Assembly (NCBI GenBank): GCA_963677395.2
Contig: OY781965.2
Location: forward strand, 4,030,001 to 4,094,000
Source of the DNA: G963667975 sp963677395
GTDB taxonomy: Bacteria; Bacteroidota; Bacteroidia; Bacteroidales; G963667975
DNA length: 64,000 bases
Reading direction: 5' to 3'
Positions within the stretch are counted from its first letter, which is position 1. Each line of letters opens with the position of its first letter. Below the pieces are notes generated by a model. It was not told where the DNA came from, made no database searches, and saw only the letters and a list, made by a program, of their open reading frames with translations. Shown here piece by piece: positions 1 to 9,316 of the stretch. The translations under genes were made by a program, and so were the position numbers.

Positions 1-912
1 CGCCTTACTTATAAAAACCTCAGTTTTCCATTCAAAGTTGCCGGAAGTTTGCTTAAAGCTTTGCAAATTGTAAAATCATTCAAACCCGATGTGGCAATTG
101 GAGTGGGAGGCTACGCAAGTGGTCCTACCCTGCGGGTTTCAGCATTTTCTAAAGTACCCTGTGTAATTCAGGAGCAAAATTCATATCCTGGTATAACCAA
201 TAAAGTTCTGGCTCGCAGAGCTGAAAAAATATGTGTGGCTTACGAAGGAATGGAGAAATTTTTTAATCCTTCAAAAATAGTTTTCACCGGGAATCCTGTA
301 CGACAATCCATTACACAATGCGATAAAAGTCGGGATGAGATTTTGCAGGAGTTGGAACTTGATTCCAGCAAGCCTGTTTTACTGGTTGTTGGAGGAAGTC
401 TTGGCGCCCGCACAATTAACCATAGCATTGCTGCTTCAATACAACTCTTTGCCGAGCATGGAATCCAGGTGTTATGGCAAACCGGAAAACCCTACATTGA
501 CGAAGCAAACCAGATTATCAAGCAACATAATCTTCACTGTGTAAAAGCGTTTAGCTTTATTTCTGCAATGAATGAGTTTTACAAGGTGTCAGATATGATT
601 GTTTCCAGAGCAGGTGCAATCGCCATTTCGGAACTTTGTTTAATCGGAAAACCAGCTATTTTAATTCCTTCGCCAAATGTTGCAGAGGATCACCAAACCA
701 AAAATGCAATGGCTTTGGTGAATAAAGATGCTGCAATTCTGATCCGCGACAGCGAAGCTGTTGAAAAACTCGGAATTCTCGTGGTAAATCTCTTTAAAGA
801 TGACGGTCAGCGCTATCGCTTTGGAGAAAACATATCCAAACTTGCAAAACCCAATGCAGCCAACGATATTGCATTGGAAATCATAAAATTAGCACAAAAG
901 AAAAAGAAATAA
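1..912 (+). CDS. murG: MurG, lipid II synthase (5' truncated by window edge)
   Basis: UDP-N-acetylglucosamine--N-acetylmuramyl-(pentapeptide) pyrophosphoryl-undecaprenol GlcNAc transferase, which makes lipid II at the inner face of the cytoplasmic membrane. The frame is open from base 1, so the 303 residues seen are the C-terminal part of a protein usually near 360 residues; the apparent TTG start at 49 is internal. Visible GT-B motifs include GVGGYASGP, QEQNSYPG, VVGGSLGAR and, in the C-terminal donor-binding half, SRAGAIAISEL followed by PSPNVAEDHQ. murC follows after 6 bases, the normal order in the dcw cluster. Confidence 0.95.
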   Translation, partial: RLTYKNLSFPFKVAGSLLKALQIVKSFKPDVAIGVGGYASGPTLRVSAFSKVPCVIQEQNSYPGITNKVLARRAEKICVAYEGMEKFFNPSKIVFTGNPVRQSITQCDKSRDEILQELELDSSKPVLLVVGGSLGARTINHSIAASIQLFAEHGIQVLWQTGKPYIDEANQIIKQHNLHCVKAFSFISAMNEFYKVSDMIVSRAGAIAISELCLIGKPAILIPSPNVAEDHQTKNAMALVNKDAAILIRDSEAVEKLGILVVNLFKDDGQRYRFGENISKLAKPNAANDIALEIIKLAQKKKK

Positions 913-918
913 ACAAAG

Positions 919-2292
919 ATGAGCGGACTAACAGAGATAAAAACAGTTTACTTTCTGGGCATTGGAGGCATCGGAATGAGTGCACTTGCACGTTATTTCA
1001 ATGCCAAAGGAGCTAATGTTTCCGGTTATGATAAAACCGCTACCCCTCTGACCCGTGAACTTGAAGCCGAAGGAATGAAGATTCACTACCACGAAAACCC
1101 TTCCCTGATTCCTGAAAATGCTGATTTAATCATCTATACCCCTGCAATTCCCAAAGAGCATGCTGAATTTATATTTCTTCAGCAAAATAATATTCCTATA
1201 AAAAAACGTAGTGAAGTTCTTGGATTGCTTACCCGTCACCAAAAAGGAATTGGGATTGCCGGAACGCATGGAAAAACCACTATTACTACACTTACTGCAC
1301 ATTTGATGAAACAATCTGCAAAAGGATGCAGTGCTTTTTTAGGCGGGATTTCTAAAAACTACAACAGCAATCTTATTCTGTCGCCCGAAAGCCCTTTCGT
1401 GGTAATTGAGGCCGATGAATTCGACCGTTCATTTTTACAATTAGAGCCTGAAATGGCTGTCATCTCCTCAATGGATGCTGACCATCTGGATATTTACGGT
1501 GACCATCATTCGCTACAGGAAGCCTTTTCTGCCTTTGCTTCAAAAATAAAACCGGGAGGAATCCTCATTCGCAAAATTGGACTTCTCTCTGAACTTCCTG
1601 AAAATCTGAAACATTACACATATTCGCTGGAAAACGTGAAAGCTGATTTTCACGTACGCCGAATCAGGGTTGAAGATGGTTCTTACTTTTTCGATATGAT
1701 CACCCCTTTCGGCGAACTTGAAAACCTTCAATTGAATTATCCGGGATTGCATAATATCGAAAATGCTGTGGCTGCTATTGCCCTGGCAATGCTTGCCGGT
1801 GTTCTTCCCAACGAAATCAGAGAATCTCTCCCTCAATTTCAAGGTGTTAAACGCAGATTTGATATCCGTTTAAAGACTCCAACATTCTGTTACATTGATG
1901 ATTATGCTCATCATCCTGCAGAACTGGAAGCTTGCATCAAATCGGTGCGCCATCTCTTTCCCGGAAAAAAAATTACAGCCGTTTTTCAACCGCATCTTTA
2001 CACCCGAACCCGGGATTTCGCCGATCAGTTTGCGCGTAGCCTGGAACTTGTGGACGAACTCTTTCTTCTTGATATCTACCCTGCACGCGAATGGCCAATC
2101 AAAGGAGTTACATCGGCTGCACTCTTAAATATTATTCGAAAAACTGCCAAAAAACTCATTTCAAAAGAAGCGCTAATTGACAATCTCTTACAATCCAATC
2201 CGGAAGTTTTACTCACACTCGGTGCCGGGGATATTGACCAACTCGTGCTCCCAATAGAAGAAGCATTCCGTAAAAAAATGGAGAAGTTATGA
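919..2292 (+). CDS. murC: MurC, UDP-N-acetylmuramate--L-alanine ligase
   Basis: Cytoplasmic ATP-dependent ligase that adds L-alanine to UDP-MurNAc, the first step of the peptidoglycan stem peptide. 457 residues, the usual family length. The N-terminal Rossmann-like motif GIGGIGMSALA (about 14-24), the ATP-binding GTHGKTT (115-121), EADEFDRSF in the central domain and DDYAHHPAE at the start of the C-terminal domain are all present. The last 4 bases overlap ftsQ, so the two are translationally coupled. It sits between murG and ftsQ as in other Bacteroidota division clusters. Confidence 0.96.
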   Translation: MSGLTEIKTVYFLGIGGIGMSALARYFNAKGANVSGYDKTATPLTRELEAEGMKIHYHENPSLIPENADLIIYTPAIPKEHAEFIFLQQNNIPIKKRSEVLGLLTRHQKGIGIAGTHGKTTITTLTAHLMKQSAKGCSAFLGGISKNYNSNLILSPESPFVVIEADEFDRSFLQLEPEMAVISSMDADHLDIYGDHHSLQEAFSAFASKIKPGGILIRKIGLLSELPENLKHYTYSLENVKADFHVRRIRVEDGSYFFDMITPFGELENLQLNYPGLHNIENAVAAIALAMLAGVLPNEIRESLPQFQGVKRRFDIRLKTPTFCYIDDYAHHPAELEACIKSVRHLFPGKKITAVFQPHLYTRTRDFADQFARSLELVDELFLLDIYPAREWPIKGVTSAALLNIIRKTAKKLISKEALIDNLLQSNPEVLLTLGAGDIDQLVLPIEEAFRKKMEKL

Positions 2293-3074
2293 AAAAGAAA
2301 CTTAAATGGGCTTTATGGATTTTGCTATTGATTGTGATAGTTGTTGCCGTATTTTTGGTTAATCAACATCATAATCAACGGACATTCAAAGGCTTTGAAA
2401 TAAGTATTACATATAATTCAACGGATACCTTTTTAACCGTTTCTGATATCAAAGAATACCTGAATAAACTGGGATTCAAGAAAGAAGGGCAACCTATATC
2501 AGAAGTAAATACCATTGAAATTGAAGCACAAATAGCGCAAAATCCATATATTGCACATACCGAAGTGTATGACAAAATGGATGGAACGGTAATTATCAAT
2601 ATTCAACAAAGCAACCCTATAGTTCGTGTCATCAACATGAACGGAACTCACTACTATCTTGACGAAACCGGGAGAAGAATGCCATTGAGCAAGCACTACA
2701 CATCACATGTTCCAATTGCAAATGGCTACATTCCAACTGGGTACGAACCAGATCCGGCCATAAATCCGAAAGATACAGGAACTTTTCCCCGGGATTCTCT
2801 GCTCCACAAAATTTATCTCATTGCAAAGCAAATCAATAACAATGATTTTCTCAAAGCAATGATTGAACAGATTTACGTGAACGAAAAAAATGAGTTTGAA
2901 CTTGTTCCTAAAGTGGGCGACCAAATGATTTTATTCGGTGATGCAGTGAACATTGAAGATAAATTTGAAAATTTGATTTATTTTTACCGCGATGGAATGA
3001 AGCGTAAAGGCTGGGATGCCTACAGTATCATTAATCTCAAGTATAAAAATCAGGTAATTTGTACAAAATCATAA
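2289..3074 (+). CDS. ftsQ: FtsQ/DivIB-type cell division protein
   Basis: Bitopic membrane protein of the divisome that links early cytoplasmic and late periplasmic division proteins. The 261 residues begin with a short basic tail and one membrane segment (about 5-24, LKWALWILLLIVIVVAVFLV), followed by a periplasmic part that fits a POTRA-like domain (about 35-110) and a beta-rich C-terminal domain. Sequence similarity in this family is low, so the call leans on topology, length and position between murC (4-base overlap) and ftsA (4-base gap). Confidence 0.88.
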   Translation: MKKKLKWALWILLLIVIVVAVFLVNQHHNQRTFKGFEISITYNSTDTFLTVSDIKEYLNKLGFKKEGQPISEVNTIEIEAQIAQNPYIAHTEVYDKMDGTVIINIQQSNPIVRVINMNGTHYYLDETGRRMPLSKHYTSHVPIANGYIPTGYEPDPAINPKDTGTFPRDSLLHKIYLIAKQINNNDFLKAMIEQIYVNEKNEFELVPKVGDQMILFGDAVNIEDKFENLIYFYRDGMKRKGWDAYSIINLKYKNQVICTKS

Positions 3075-3078
3075 TGCT

Positions 3079-4389
3079 ATGGAACCGAGCGAAATTATAG
3101 TCGGGCTAGACATTGGCACAACCAAAATAGCTACAATCATTGGCCGTAAAGACAGTTACGGAAAAATTGAAATTCTGGGACACGGAAGAGCAGAATCCAT
3201 TGGAGTAATGCGTGGTACTGTGGCCAACATCGAAAAAACGGTTGAATCAATTATGGCTGCTGTTGCCGAAGCCGAGTCCAGATCAAGCGTAAAGATCGGT
3301 GAGGTTTACGTTGGGATAGCCGGTCAGCATATAAAAAGTCTGCAACATCGTGGAAATATCATGCGTGACGTTGCCGAAGAAGAAATTACGTTAGAAGATG
3401 TTGATAAACTGATTGAAAACATGCACAAGCTGGTAATGAAACCCGGCGAAGAAATTGTGGATGTTATCCCTCAGGAGTATATTATCGACGGCGAGCAAGG
3501 CATTAAACATCCTATCGGGATGTCCGGCGGATGTCTGGAAGCAAATTTCCATATCATTACCGGTCAGATTACGGCAATAAAAAACATTATCCGAAGCGTT
3601 AAAAAAGCCGGATTGGATGTTAGTGGTCTCATTCTGGAACCTTTGGCTTCAGCCGAAGCAGTTCTGGACGAACGTGAAAAAGAAGCAGGTGTTGCACTGG
3701 TCGACATCGGGGGCGGAACTACAGATATCGCTATTTTTCAAGATGGGATAATTCGTCACACAGCAGTAATTCCATTGGGAGGAAATATTATTACCGAAGA
3801 CATCAAAGAAGGTTGCACCATCATCAAAAGTCAGGCAGAAGCTCTAAAAGTAAAATTTGGCTCAGCACTTGCCAGCGAAAACCGTGATGAAGAAATTGTT
3901 GCAATTCCCGGTTTACGCGGTCGTCCGCCAAAGGAAATTTCACTTCGTAATCTTGCCAATATCATCCAGGCTCGAATGGAAGAAATCATTGAACATGTAC
4001 TTTACGAGATTAAAAGCTCAGGTTACGAAAAGAAGCTTATTGCGGGTATTGTACTTACAGGTGGAGGCGCTTTGCTAAAACATGCAGCACAATTAACAGA
4101 ATTTATGACCGGAATGGATACCCGTATTGGATACCCGAACGAACATCTTTCCTCAGGTTCTCCCGATGAATTGAGCAATCCTCTTTATGCTACGGGTGTA
4201 GGACTAGTAATCAAAGGCCATGAAAGATCTGACAGACAGCCTGATAAAGAAACAAAAGATCCGAAAGCTCAAAAAGAGAAAGACAAGAAAATCAAAAAGG
4301 ATAAAAAAGAGAAGAAAGAAGAACACGAACCGCGCCCCGGTTTATTCGACCGACTTTTAAATTACTTCGAATCTGATACTACAGAGTAA
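3079..4389 (+). CDS. ftsA: FtsA, actin-like cell division protein
   Basis: Actin-fold ATPase that tethers FtsZ to the membrane. The phosphate-1 motif GLDIGTTKIATIIG lies at residues 9-22 and the phosphate-2 motif LVDIGGGTTDIAIF in the middle; the adenosine-type motif VLTGGGALLK is near 330. The 436-residue chain ends in a very lysine-rich linker (about 380-415) followed by a short amphipathic helix with the residues LFDRLLNYF, the expected membrane-targeting sequence. The lysine-rich linker is longer than in enterobacterial FtsA. It is followed by 162 noncoding bases before ftsZ, which may hold an ftsZ promoter. Confidence 0.97.
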   Translation: MEPSEIIVGLDIGTTKIATIIGRKDSYGKIEILGHGRAESIGVMRGTVANIEKTVESIMAAVAEAESRSSVKIGEVYVGIAGQHIKSLQHRGNIMRDVAEEEITLEDVDKLIENMHKLVMKPGEEIVDVIPQEYIIDGEQGIKHPIGMSGGCLEANFHIITGQITAIKNIIRSVKKAGLDVSGLILEPLASAEAVLDEREKEAGVALVDIGGGTTDIAIFQDGIIRHTAVIPLGGNIITEDIKEGCTIIKSQAEALKVKFGSALASENRDEEIVAIPGLRGRPPKEISLRNLANIIQARMEEIIEHVLYEIKSSGYEKKLIAGIVLTGGGALLKHAAQLTEFMTGMDTRIGYPNEHLSSGSPDELSNPLYATGVGLVIKGHERSDRQPDKETKDPKAQKEKDKKIKKDKKEKKEEHEPRPGLFDRLLNYFESDTTE

Positions 4390-4551
4390 TTAACAATGAA
4401 AGTGTGAATAACTTCTTTAAAACAGATTGTTTTTGTATTCAGAAAGTATCTAAATTTATAGAACGCTTTACAGCAAATGTAACTGCTTCAAAATGAACGA
4501 ACAGAACATTAACAATTCATTAAGATTAACAGAGAAAAAAGGATAAAGCTT

Positions 4552-6141
4552 ATGCAAGACGAAATTTTAAAATTTGACTTACCGAAAACTCAGTCGTCTT
4601 ACATCAAAGTAATCGGTGTTGGAGGAGGCGGAAGCAACGCAGTTAATCACATGTACAGCCAGGGAATTACCGGTGTAGATTTCATCATCTGTAATACAGA
4701 TGCTCAATCTCTCGAAGATAGCCCCGTGCCTACAAAAATTCAACTTGGCAAAGGTGGACTTGGGGCTGGAAACATGCCACAGGTAGCCCGTCAGGCTGCA
4801 ATAGAAAAAGCGGATGAAATCAAAGCCATCATAGAAAAGAACACGCAAATGCTCTTCATCACAGCCGGAATGGGCGGTGGTACAGGAACAGGTGCTGCTC
4901 CGGTTATTGCACAAATTGCCAAAGAGGTAGTTCTTCCCGAAGATGATGTAAACCGTATTTTAACAGTTGGAATCGTTACTCTTCCTTTCTCATTCGAAGG
5001 TCGGAAACGCCGCCAACAGGCCGAAGAAGGCATTAAAGAATTACGCAAATATGTTGATTCTATTCTGATAATCAACAATGACAAGCTTCGCGAATTTGGA
5101 GACTTGCCCTTAAGCAAAGCTTTCGCAAAAGCAGACAATATTCTTACTACTGCAGCAAAAGGTATAGCAGAAATCATCACCGAAAAAGCCTATATCAATA
5201 TCGACTTTAAAGATGTGAACACTGTGATGAGAAGCAGTGGCGTTGCATTAATGGGATCGGGAATTGCTGAAGGAGAAAATCGTGCTTACAAAGCTATTGA
5301 ACAAGCAATTACATCACCACTACTCAACGATAACGACATTAAGGGAGCCCGAAACATCCTGCTCTATATCTCTTCTGGTTCTGCTGAAATCACAATGGAC
5401 GAAATCAGCGACATTACCGATTACATCCTTGAAGAAAGTGGCTCAAATGCCGACATTATCTGGGGTGCAGGTAATGACCCAAAACTTGGCGACAGCCTCA
5501 TGGTAACCCTTATCGCTACCGGTTTCGAAAAAGAAAACAGCTTCTCGTTCCAAAACAGTGTTGTTCAGAAAACAAAACATATTCTTACCGAAACAACTCC
5601 TCAGTCAGAAATGCCTGTTGCAGTACCAGAGCCTGTCAATGATGACCTGGTTGACTTTCAGGTAATCAACAAAACTGAAACACCTGCCGAAGAACCATTA
5701 ACCTTTATTTTCGATGCTTCAGTTGCCGAAACATTTACCCCTGCTCAAACTGATTTTTATACTCAAAAAGAACAAGCTCCGGTTGCTCAAAGTGAAGATG
5801 AACCTTATCTGATTACAAAAACTGACGAAAACAGTAAACCAGAAGCAAGTATCACCAACGAACCTACTGAAATTGAGTTCGAAAAACCTCAACAAGGTGG
5901 ATTTCTTCAACGTTCACGTGAACGAATTGACAAACTGAAAGCCCTAAGTTATATCAAAACTGCCGAAGGATTAGCTCACATTGAAAAAGTCCCTGCTTTC
6001 GAACGCCGAAATGTAAAACTCAATGACGTTCCTCACTCTTCAGAGTCGGAAGTATCACGTTATACCTTGAACGACAATGGAGGAGAAACATCTATCGAAA
6101 TCAAACAAAACAATTCATTCTTACACGACAACGTGGATTAA
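4552..6141 (+). CDS. ftsZ: FtsZ, tubulin-like division GTPase
   Basis: GTPase that polymerises into the Z-ring. The tubulin signature GGGTGTGAAP is at about 108-117, an N-terminal GVGGGGSNAV loop at 22-31 and the T7-loop region IDFKDVNTVM near 215-225. With 529 residues it is long: after the GTPase and C-terminal domains (to about 315) comes a variable Pro/Glu/Thr-rich linker of some 150 residues, then a conserved-peptide-like stretch VPAFERRNV (about 480) and a further 45-residue tail. That layout is, from memory, usual in Bacteroidota. Two bases separate it from the next gene. Confidence 0.97.
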   Translation: MQDEILKFDLPKTQSSYIKVIGVGGGGSNAVNHMYSQGITGVDFIICNTDAQSLEDSPVPTKIQLGKGGLGAGNMPQVARQAAIEKADEIKAIIEKNTQMLFITAGMGGGTGTGAAPVIAQIAKEVVLPEDDVNRILTVGIVTLPFSFEGRKRRQQAEEGIKELRKYVDSILIINNDKLREFGDLPLSKAFAKADNILTTAAKGIAEIITEKAYINIDFKDVNTVMRSSGVALMGSGIAEGENRAYKAIEQAITSPLLNDNDIKGARNILLYISSGSAEITMDEISDITDYILEESGSNADIIWGAGNDPKLGDSLMVTLIATGFEKENSFSFQNSVVQKTKHILTETTPQSEMPVAVPEPVNDDLVDFQVINKTETPAEEPLTFIFDASVAETFTPAQTDFYTQKEQAPVAQSEDEPYLITKTDENSKPEASITNEPTEIEFEKPQQGGFLQRSRERIDKLKALSYIKTAEGLAHIEKVPAFERRNVKLNDVPHSSESEVSRYTLNDNGGETSIEIKQNNSFLHDNVD

Positions 6142-6143
6142 TC

Positions 6144-6602
6144 ATGAGCCTCGAACTAAAAATAAACAACGATATTAAAGAAGCAATGCTAAGCAAAGAC
6201 AGGGAAAAACTTGAAGCTTTGCGAGGTATTAAAGCTGCTCTATTGCTCATTAAAACCGGCAAAGACGTAAGCAGCGGTGAAATTCCGGAAGAACTCGAAA
6301 TCAGCACTCTTCAAAAACTCATTAAACAACGGAAAGAAGCTGCCGATATCTATAATTCACAAAACAGAAAAGATTTAGCGGATGTAGAACTTGCTCAGGT
6401 TGCTATTATTGAACAATATCTTCCTGAACAACTTGGCTCAGAACAAGTCCGCGAACTGGTACAAAAAATTGTTGCCGAAACCGGAGCTAACGGAATGAAA
6501 GACATGGGCAAAGTAATGGGTTTAGCAACAAAACAACTAGCCGGCAAAGCTGAATCGAAGATTGTTGCCGACATGGTAAAAGATATTCTTTCTAACTCCT
6601 GA
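6144..6602 (+). CDS. GatB/YqeY domain protein
   Basis: Small helical protein of 152 residues that matches the YqeY family along its full length (features such as REKLEALRGIKAALL near the N-terminus, IEQYLPEQL in the middle, and GMKDMGKVMG followed by AESKIVADMV at the end). YqeY shares the tail domain of GatB, which contacts tRNA during amidotransferase action, but stand-alone YqeY proteins have no firmly assigned role. It begins 2 bases after ftsZ and is the last gene before a strong terminator, so it is probably co-transcribed with the division genes. Confidence 0.9.
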   Translation: MSLELKINNDIKEAMLSKDREKLEALRGIKAALLLIKTGKDVSSGEIPEELEISTLQKLIKQRKEAADIYNSQNRKDLADVELAQVAIIEQYLPEQLGSEQVRELVQKIVAETGANGMKDMGKVMGLATKQLAGKAESKIVADMVKDILSNS

Positions 6603-6632
6603 CCTAACTCTCTAATCTTCCCCTTTTCCTGT

Positions 6633-6672
6633 AAAAACAGGCCTCTCTTTCCTGAGTGGCCTGTTTTTTTTT
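6633..6672 (+). terminator. Rho-independent terminator, probably bidirectional
   Basis: A stem of AAACAGGCC pairing with GGCCTGTTT around a 14-base loop, followed by nine T residues on the plus strand and preceded by five A residues. It ends the murC-ftsZ-yqeY direction and lies between convergent genes, so the opposite strand can serve the cupin gene that stops at 6682. Confidence 0.85.
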
Positions 6673-6681
6673 AATCAAAAA

Positions 6682-6993
6682 TCACCCTTTAAGCAGCTTG
6701 AAAACAAGCAATTTCAAGAATTGATCTCCAGTATTCTGCCATTCACGCTGACAACCTGTTGGAATAAAAAAAGTATCACCAACTATAGCCTCATACACAA
6801 CACCGTCAACTACCAGAGCGCCCTTTCCTTCCAGAACATAAAAAGCCACATCGTCAGGATTATCATGCGTTTCAATCACATCGCCAGTACCAACAGCAAT
6901 CTGAAGTAGCTGAAATTCCTCCTGATTCTGAAGCAAACGGGCATCCCAGCGCACAGGTAATTTAGGGGCTTTATCATATGGCATCTTATTCAT
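6682..6993 (-). CDS. Small cupin-domain protein (second cupin of the cluster)
   Basis: A 103-residue single-domain cupin: the first motif region ETHDNPDDVAFYVLEGKGAL and the second region around FFIPTGCQREWQNTGD can be seen, separated by the usual inter-motif strand. Only one histidine of the typical metal-binding HxH...E set is retained in motif 1 and none in motif 2, so metal binding is doubtful. The start overlaps the end of the preceding BFD-like gene by 8 bases, showing tight coupling. The substrate is unknown; association with redox/NO-stress genes is inferred from neighbours only. Confidence 0.8.
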   Translation of the reverse strand: MNKMPYDKAPKLPVRWDARLLQNQEEFQLLQIAVGTGDVIETHDNPDDVAFYVLEGKGALVVDGVVYEAIVGDTFFIPTGCQREWQNTGDQFLKLLVFKLLKG

Positions 6994-7180
6994 TCCCGTT
7001 CAATTGAATTATATCTTCAATAATTGCTTCGACTTCACTCTGACATAAACCACATACAGTTCCGGCTCCAGTGACTTCTCCTACTTCTTCAACCGTTCTG
7101 AGATTCTGTTCCCGAACTGCCTTTTCAATATCCTCGCTATAAACATCTTTACAAATGCAAATAAGTCGGTTTTCCATCAC
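6986..7180 (-). CDS. BFD-like [2Fe-2S]-binding small protein
   Basis: 64 residues with the cysteine pattern of the bacterioferritin-associated ferredoxin (BFD)/NirB-type [2Fe-2S] domain: C8-x-C10 near the N-terminus and C43-x2-C46 before the last helix. BFD domains deliver electrons to bacterioferritin or form part of larger reductases (nitrite reductase, NifU, copper chaperones). It lies between two cupin genes: one base after the upstream cupin and overlapping the downstream one by 8 bases. The electron partner cannot be read from sequence. Confidence 0.85.
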   Translation of the reverse strand: MMENRLICICKDVYSEDIEKAVREQNLRTVEEVGEVTGAGTVCGLCQSEVEAIIEDIIQLNGNE

Positions 7181-7181
7181 T

Positions 7182-7514
7182 TTAGATCTTTTTAATCATG
7201 GTTAATAACATTTTGAAAGCTTCGGTAGCTTTTACAGCATGAGGGATATCTGCCGGCATAATCAAACATTCTCCCTTTGAAAGATGATGTGATACTCCAC
7301 CCACGATAAATTCTCCTTTGCCATCCATCAATTGCACTAAAACATCAAATGAAGCAGAATGTTCGCTCAATTCCTGATCTTTATCAAATGCAAACAAAGT
7401 TAATGTACCCCCGTTCGTTTTTATCAACGTCTTACTCACAATTGCATCCGAAGCATACTCAATTTCCGTTTCAAAATTAAATTTTCTGTTGATTATTGAT
7501 TCTTGTGTACCCAT
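7182..7514 (-). CDS. Small cupin-domain protein (first gene of cupin-BFD-cupin operon)
   Basis: A 110-residue cupin with motif 1 around LSEHSASFDVLVQLMDGKGE, an intermediate GGVSHHLSKGECLIMPAD stretch and the motif-2 histidine in IPHAV. The HSASFD, GKGEF and PHAVKA signatures resemble the small cupin_2 proteins that are often found next to redox genes in anaerobes. First of a three-gene minus-strand operon located just beyond the terminator of hcp, so it has its own promoter or depends on readthrough. Function unknown. Confidence 0.8.
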   Translation of the reverse strand: MGTQESIINRKFNFETEIEYASDAIVSKTLIKTNGGTLTLFAFDKDQELSEHSASFDVLVQLMDGKGEFIVGGVSHHLSKGECLIMPADIPHAVKATEAFKMLLTMIKKI

Positions 7515-7573
7515 AGCTCTCTAAAATATTAAATTACAAAATAAAGATATTGTTTCTTAATGAATCTCTTATT

Positions 7574-7609
7574 AAAAAAAGAGCCGGAACAATTCCTCAT
7601 TCCAGCTCT
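7574..7609 (-). terminator. Rho-independent terminator of the rrf2-ferredoxin-hcp operon
   Basis: Read on the minus strand: AGAGCTGGAA, a ten-base loop, then TTCCGGCTCT (one mismatch), followed by seven T residues. It begins 17 bases after the hcp stop codon and separates hcp from the cupin operon. Confidence 0.85.
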
Positions 7610-7625
7610 GTCAAACTTTGTATTG

Positions 7626-9278
7626 TTAATTTAAGAAGAGTTTCATATCGTCATCCACAGTTCCGATACCAGCAATTCCGAATGTATCAACCAGTACTTT
7701 TGCAACGTTTGGTGACAGAAATGCAGGAAGGGTTGGCCCGAGGTGAATATTTTTCACTCCAAGAGAGAGAAGTGCCAAAAGAACAATTACCGCTTTTTGT
7801 TCGTACCACGCAATGTTGTACGCTATTGGCAATTCATTGATATTATTGAGTTCGAAAACTTCTTTCAATTTAAGAGCGATAACAGCCAATGAATATGAGT
7901 CGTTGCACTGACCAGCATCCAGCACTCTTGGAATACCATTAATATCGCCTAAAGGCAATTTGTTGTAACGGTATTTAGCGCAACCTGCAGTGAGGATAAC
8001 CGTATCTTTCGGCAGTTTTTCAGCAAATTCAGTGTAGTAATTACGATCTTTCATACGACCATCACAACCAGCCATTACAAAAAACTTACGAATTGCACCT
8101 GATTTCACAGCTTCCACAACTTTATCGGCCAAAGCAAAAACCTGTTCATGAGCAAAACCACCAATAATTTCACCAGTTTCAATTTCAATCGGAGCTTTAC
8201 AATGTTTCGCATGCTCGATAATTACTGAAAAATCTTTTTCACTTCCGTTTTCACGGTTTGGAATATGTGTACATCCGTCAAATCCGGCAGCACCGGTCGT
8301 ATAAATACGATCCTTATACGTTGCACTTGAGCGAGGAGGAACTAAACAATTGGTAGTAAACAAGATTGGCCCGTTGAATGTTTCAAAATCTTCCGTTTGT
8401 TTCCACCATGAACTACCATAATTACCCACAAAGTGTTTATATTTCTTGAATGCCGGATAATAATGAGCCGGAAGCATTTCGCTGTGAGTATAAACATCTA
8501 CTCCAGTTCCTTCTGTTTGCCTCAGAAGTTCTTCCATATCTTTTAAATCATGGCCTGAAATAAGAATGCCCGGATTTGTTCCAACACCCAGGTTTACTTT
8601 TGTAATTTCAGGATTACCGTAAGATGTAGTGTTTGCTTTGTCGAGCAAAGCCATTACAGAAACACCAAATTTACCACATTCCATTACCAATGCTACCAGT
8701 TGATCTGCATTGAGGGTATCATTCGTTGATTCAACCAATGCACGTTGCATAAACTCATTGATTGCCGGTTCTTCAAAACCCAGATTTTGTGCATGTTCTG
8801 CATACGCAGCTATCCCTTTCACACCATAGATTAACAACTCACGCAAAGAGCGAACATCTGGATTTTCCGTAGCTAACACCCCGACTTTGGTAGCTTTTTC
8901 ATCCATTTCAGCTTCTGAAGCACAACGCCACAAAGCTGCTTCATAAACCACTTCAGTAGTATTACCACCAGCAGCAATAAGTTTTTGTTTCATGCGATCG
9001 CGAAGTTCAAAGCCTTTAAGAACCTTGTTCACAAATACTTTCTTATCGAAATTTGCATTGGTGATGGTCATAAACAAACCGTCAACCACAAATTTATTTA
9101 CTTCAGCATCTTCAACTCCCAGCTTACGAGCCGGAACTGAATAGTGAGAAATCCCTTTTAAGACAAATAACAGTAAATCCTGGATATTTGCAACTTCAGC
9201 GGGTTTACCGCAAACGCCATTGATTGTACATCCTGTACCTTTGGCTGTTTCCTGACATTGAAAACAAAACATGCTCAT
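7626..9278 (-). CDS. hcp: Hydroxylamine reductase / hybrid cluster protein (Hcp), class I
   Basis: Hcp reduces NO (and in vitro hydroxylamine) using an unusual 4Fe-2S-2O hybrid cluster; it protects anaerobes from nitrosative stress. The 550-residue chain starts with C5-x2-C8-x8-C17-x5-C23, the spacing of class I enzymes that carry a [4Fe-4S] cluster from obligate anaerobes, rather than the class II spacing of enterobacteria. Hybrid-cluster region motifs such as VMAGCDGRMKDRNYYTEFA, TAGCAKYRYNK and DAGQCNDSYSLAVIAL are seen in the second half. Last gene of an operon with an Rrf2 regulator and a ferredoxin-type protein; 38 bases from the latter, and followed by a terminator. Confidence 0.97.
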   Translation of the reverse strand: MSMFCFQCQETAKGTGCTINGVCGKPAEVANIQDLLLFVLKGISHYSVPARKLGVEDAEVNKFVVDGLFMTITNANFDKKVFVNKVLKGFELRDRMKQKLIAAGGNTTEVVYEAALWRCASEAEMDEKATKVGVLATENPDVRSLRELLIYGVKGIAAYAEHAQNLGFEEPAINEFMQRALVESTNDTLNADQLVALVMECGKFGVSVMALLDKANTTSYGNPEITKVNLGVGTNPGILISGHDLKDMEELLRQTEGTGVDVYTHSEMLPAHYYPAFKKYKHFVGNYGSSWWKQTEDFETFNGPILFTTNCLVPPRSSATYKDRIYTTGAAGFDGCTHIPNRENGSEKDFSVIIEHAKHCKAPIEIETGEIIGGFAHEQVFALADKVVEAVKSGAIRKFFVMAGCDGRMKDRNYYTEFAEKLPKDTVILTAGCAKYRYNKLPLGDINGIPRVLDAGQCNDSYSLAVIALKLKEVFELNNINELPIAYNIAWYEQKAVIVLLALLSLGVKNIHLGPTLPAFLSPNVAKVLVDTFGIAGIGTVDDDMKLFLN

Positions 9279-9316
9279 AATTTCTTGATTTTAATAAAGT
9301 TACTAAGTTAATATTT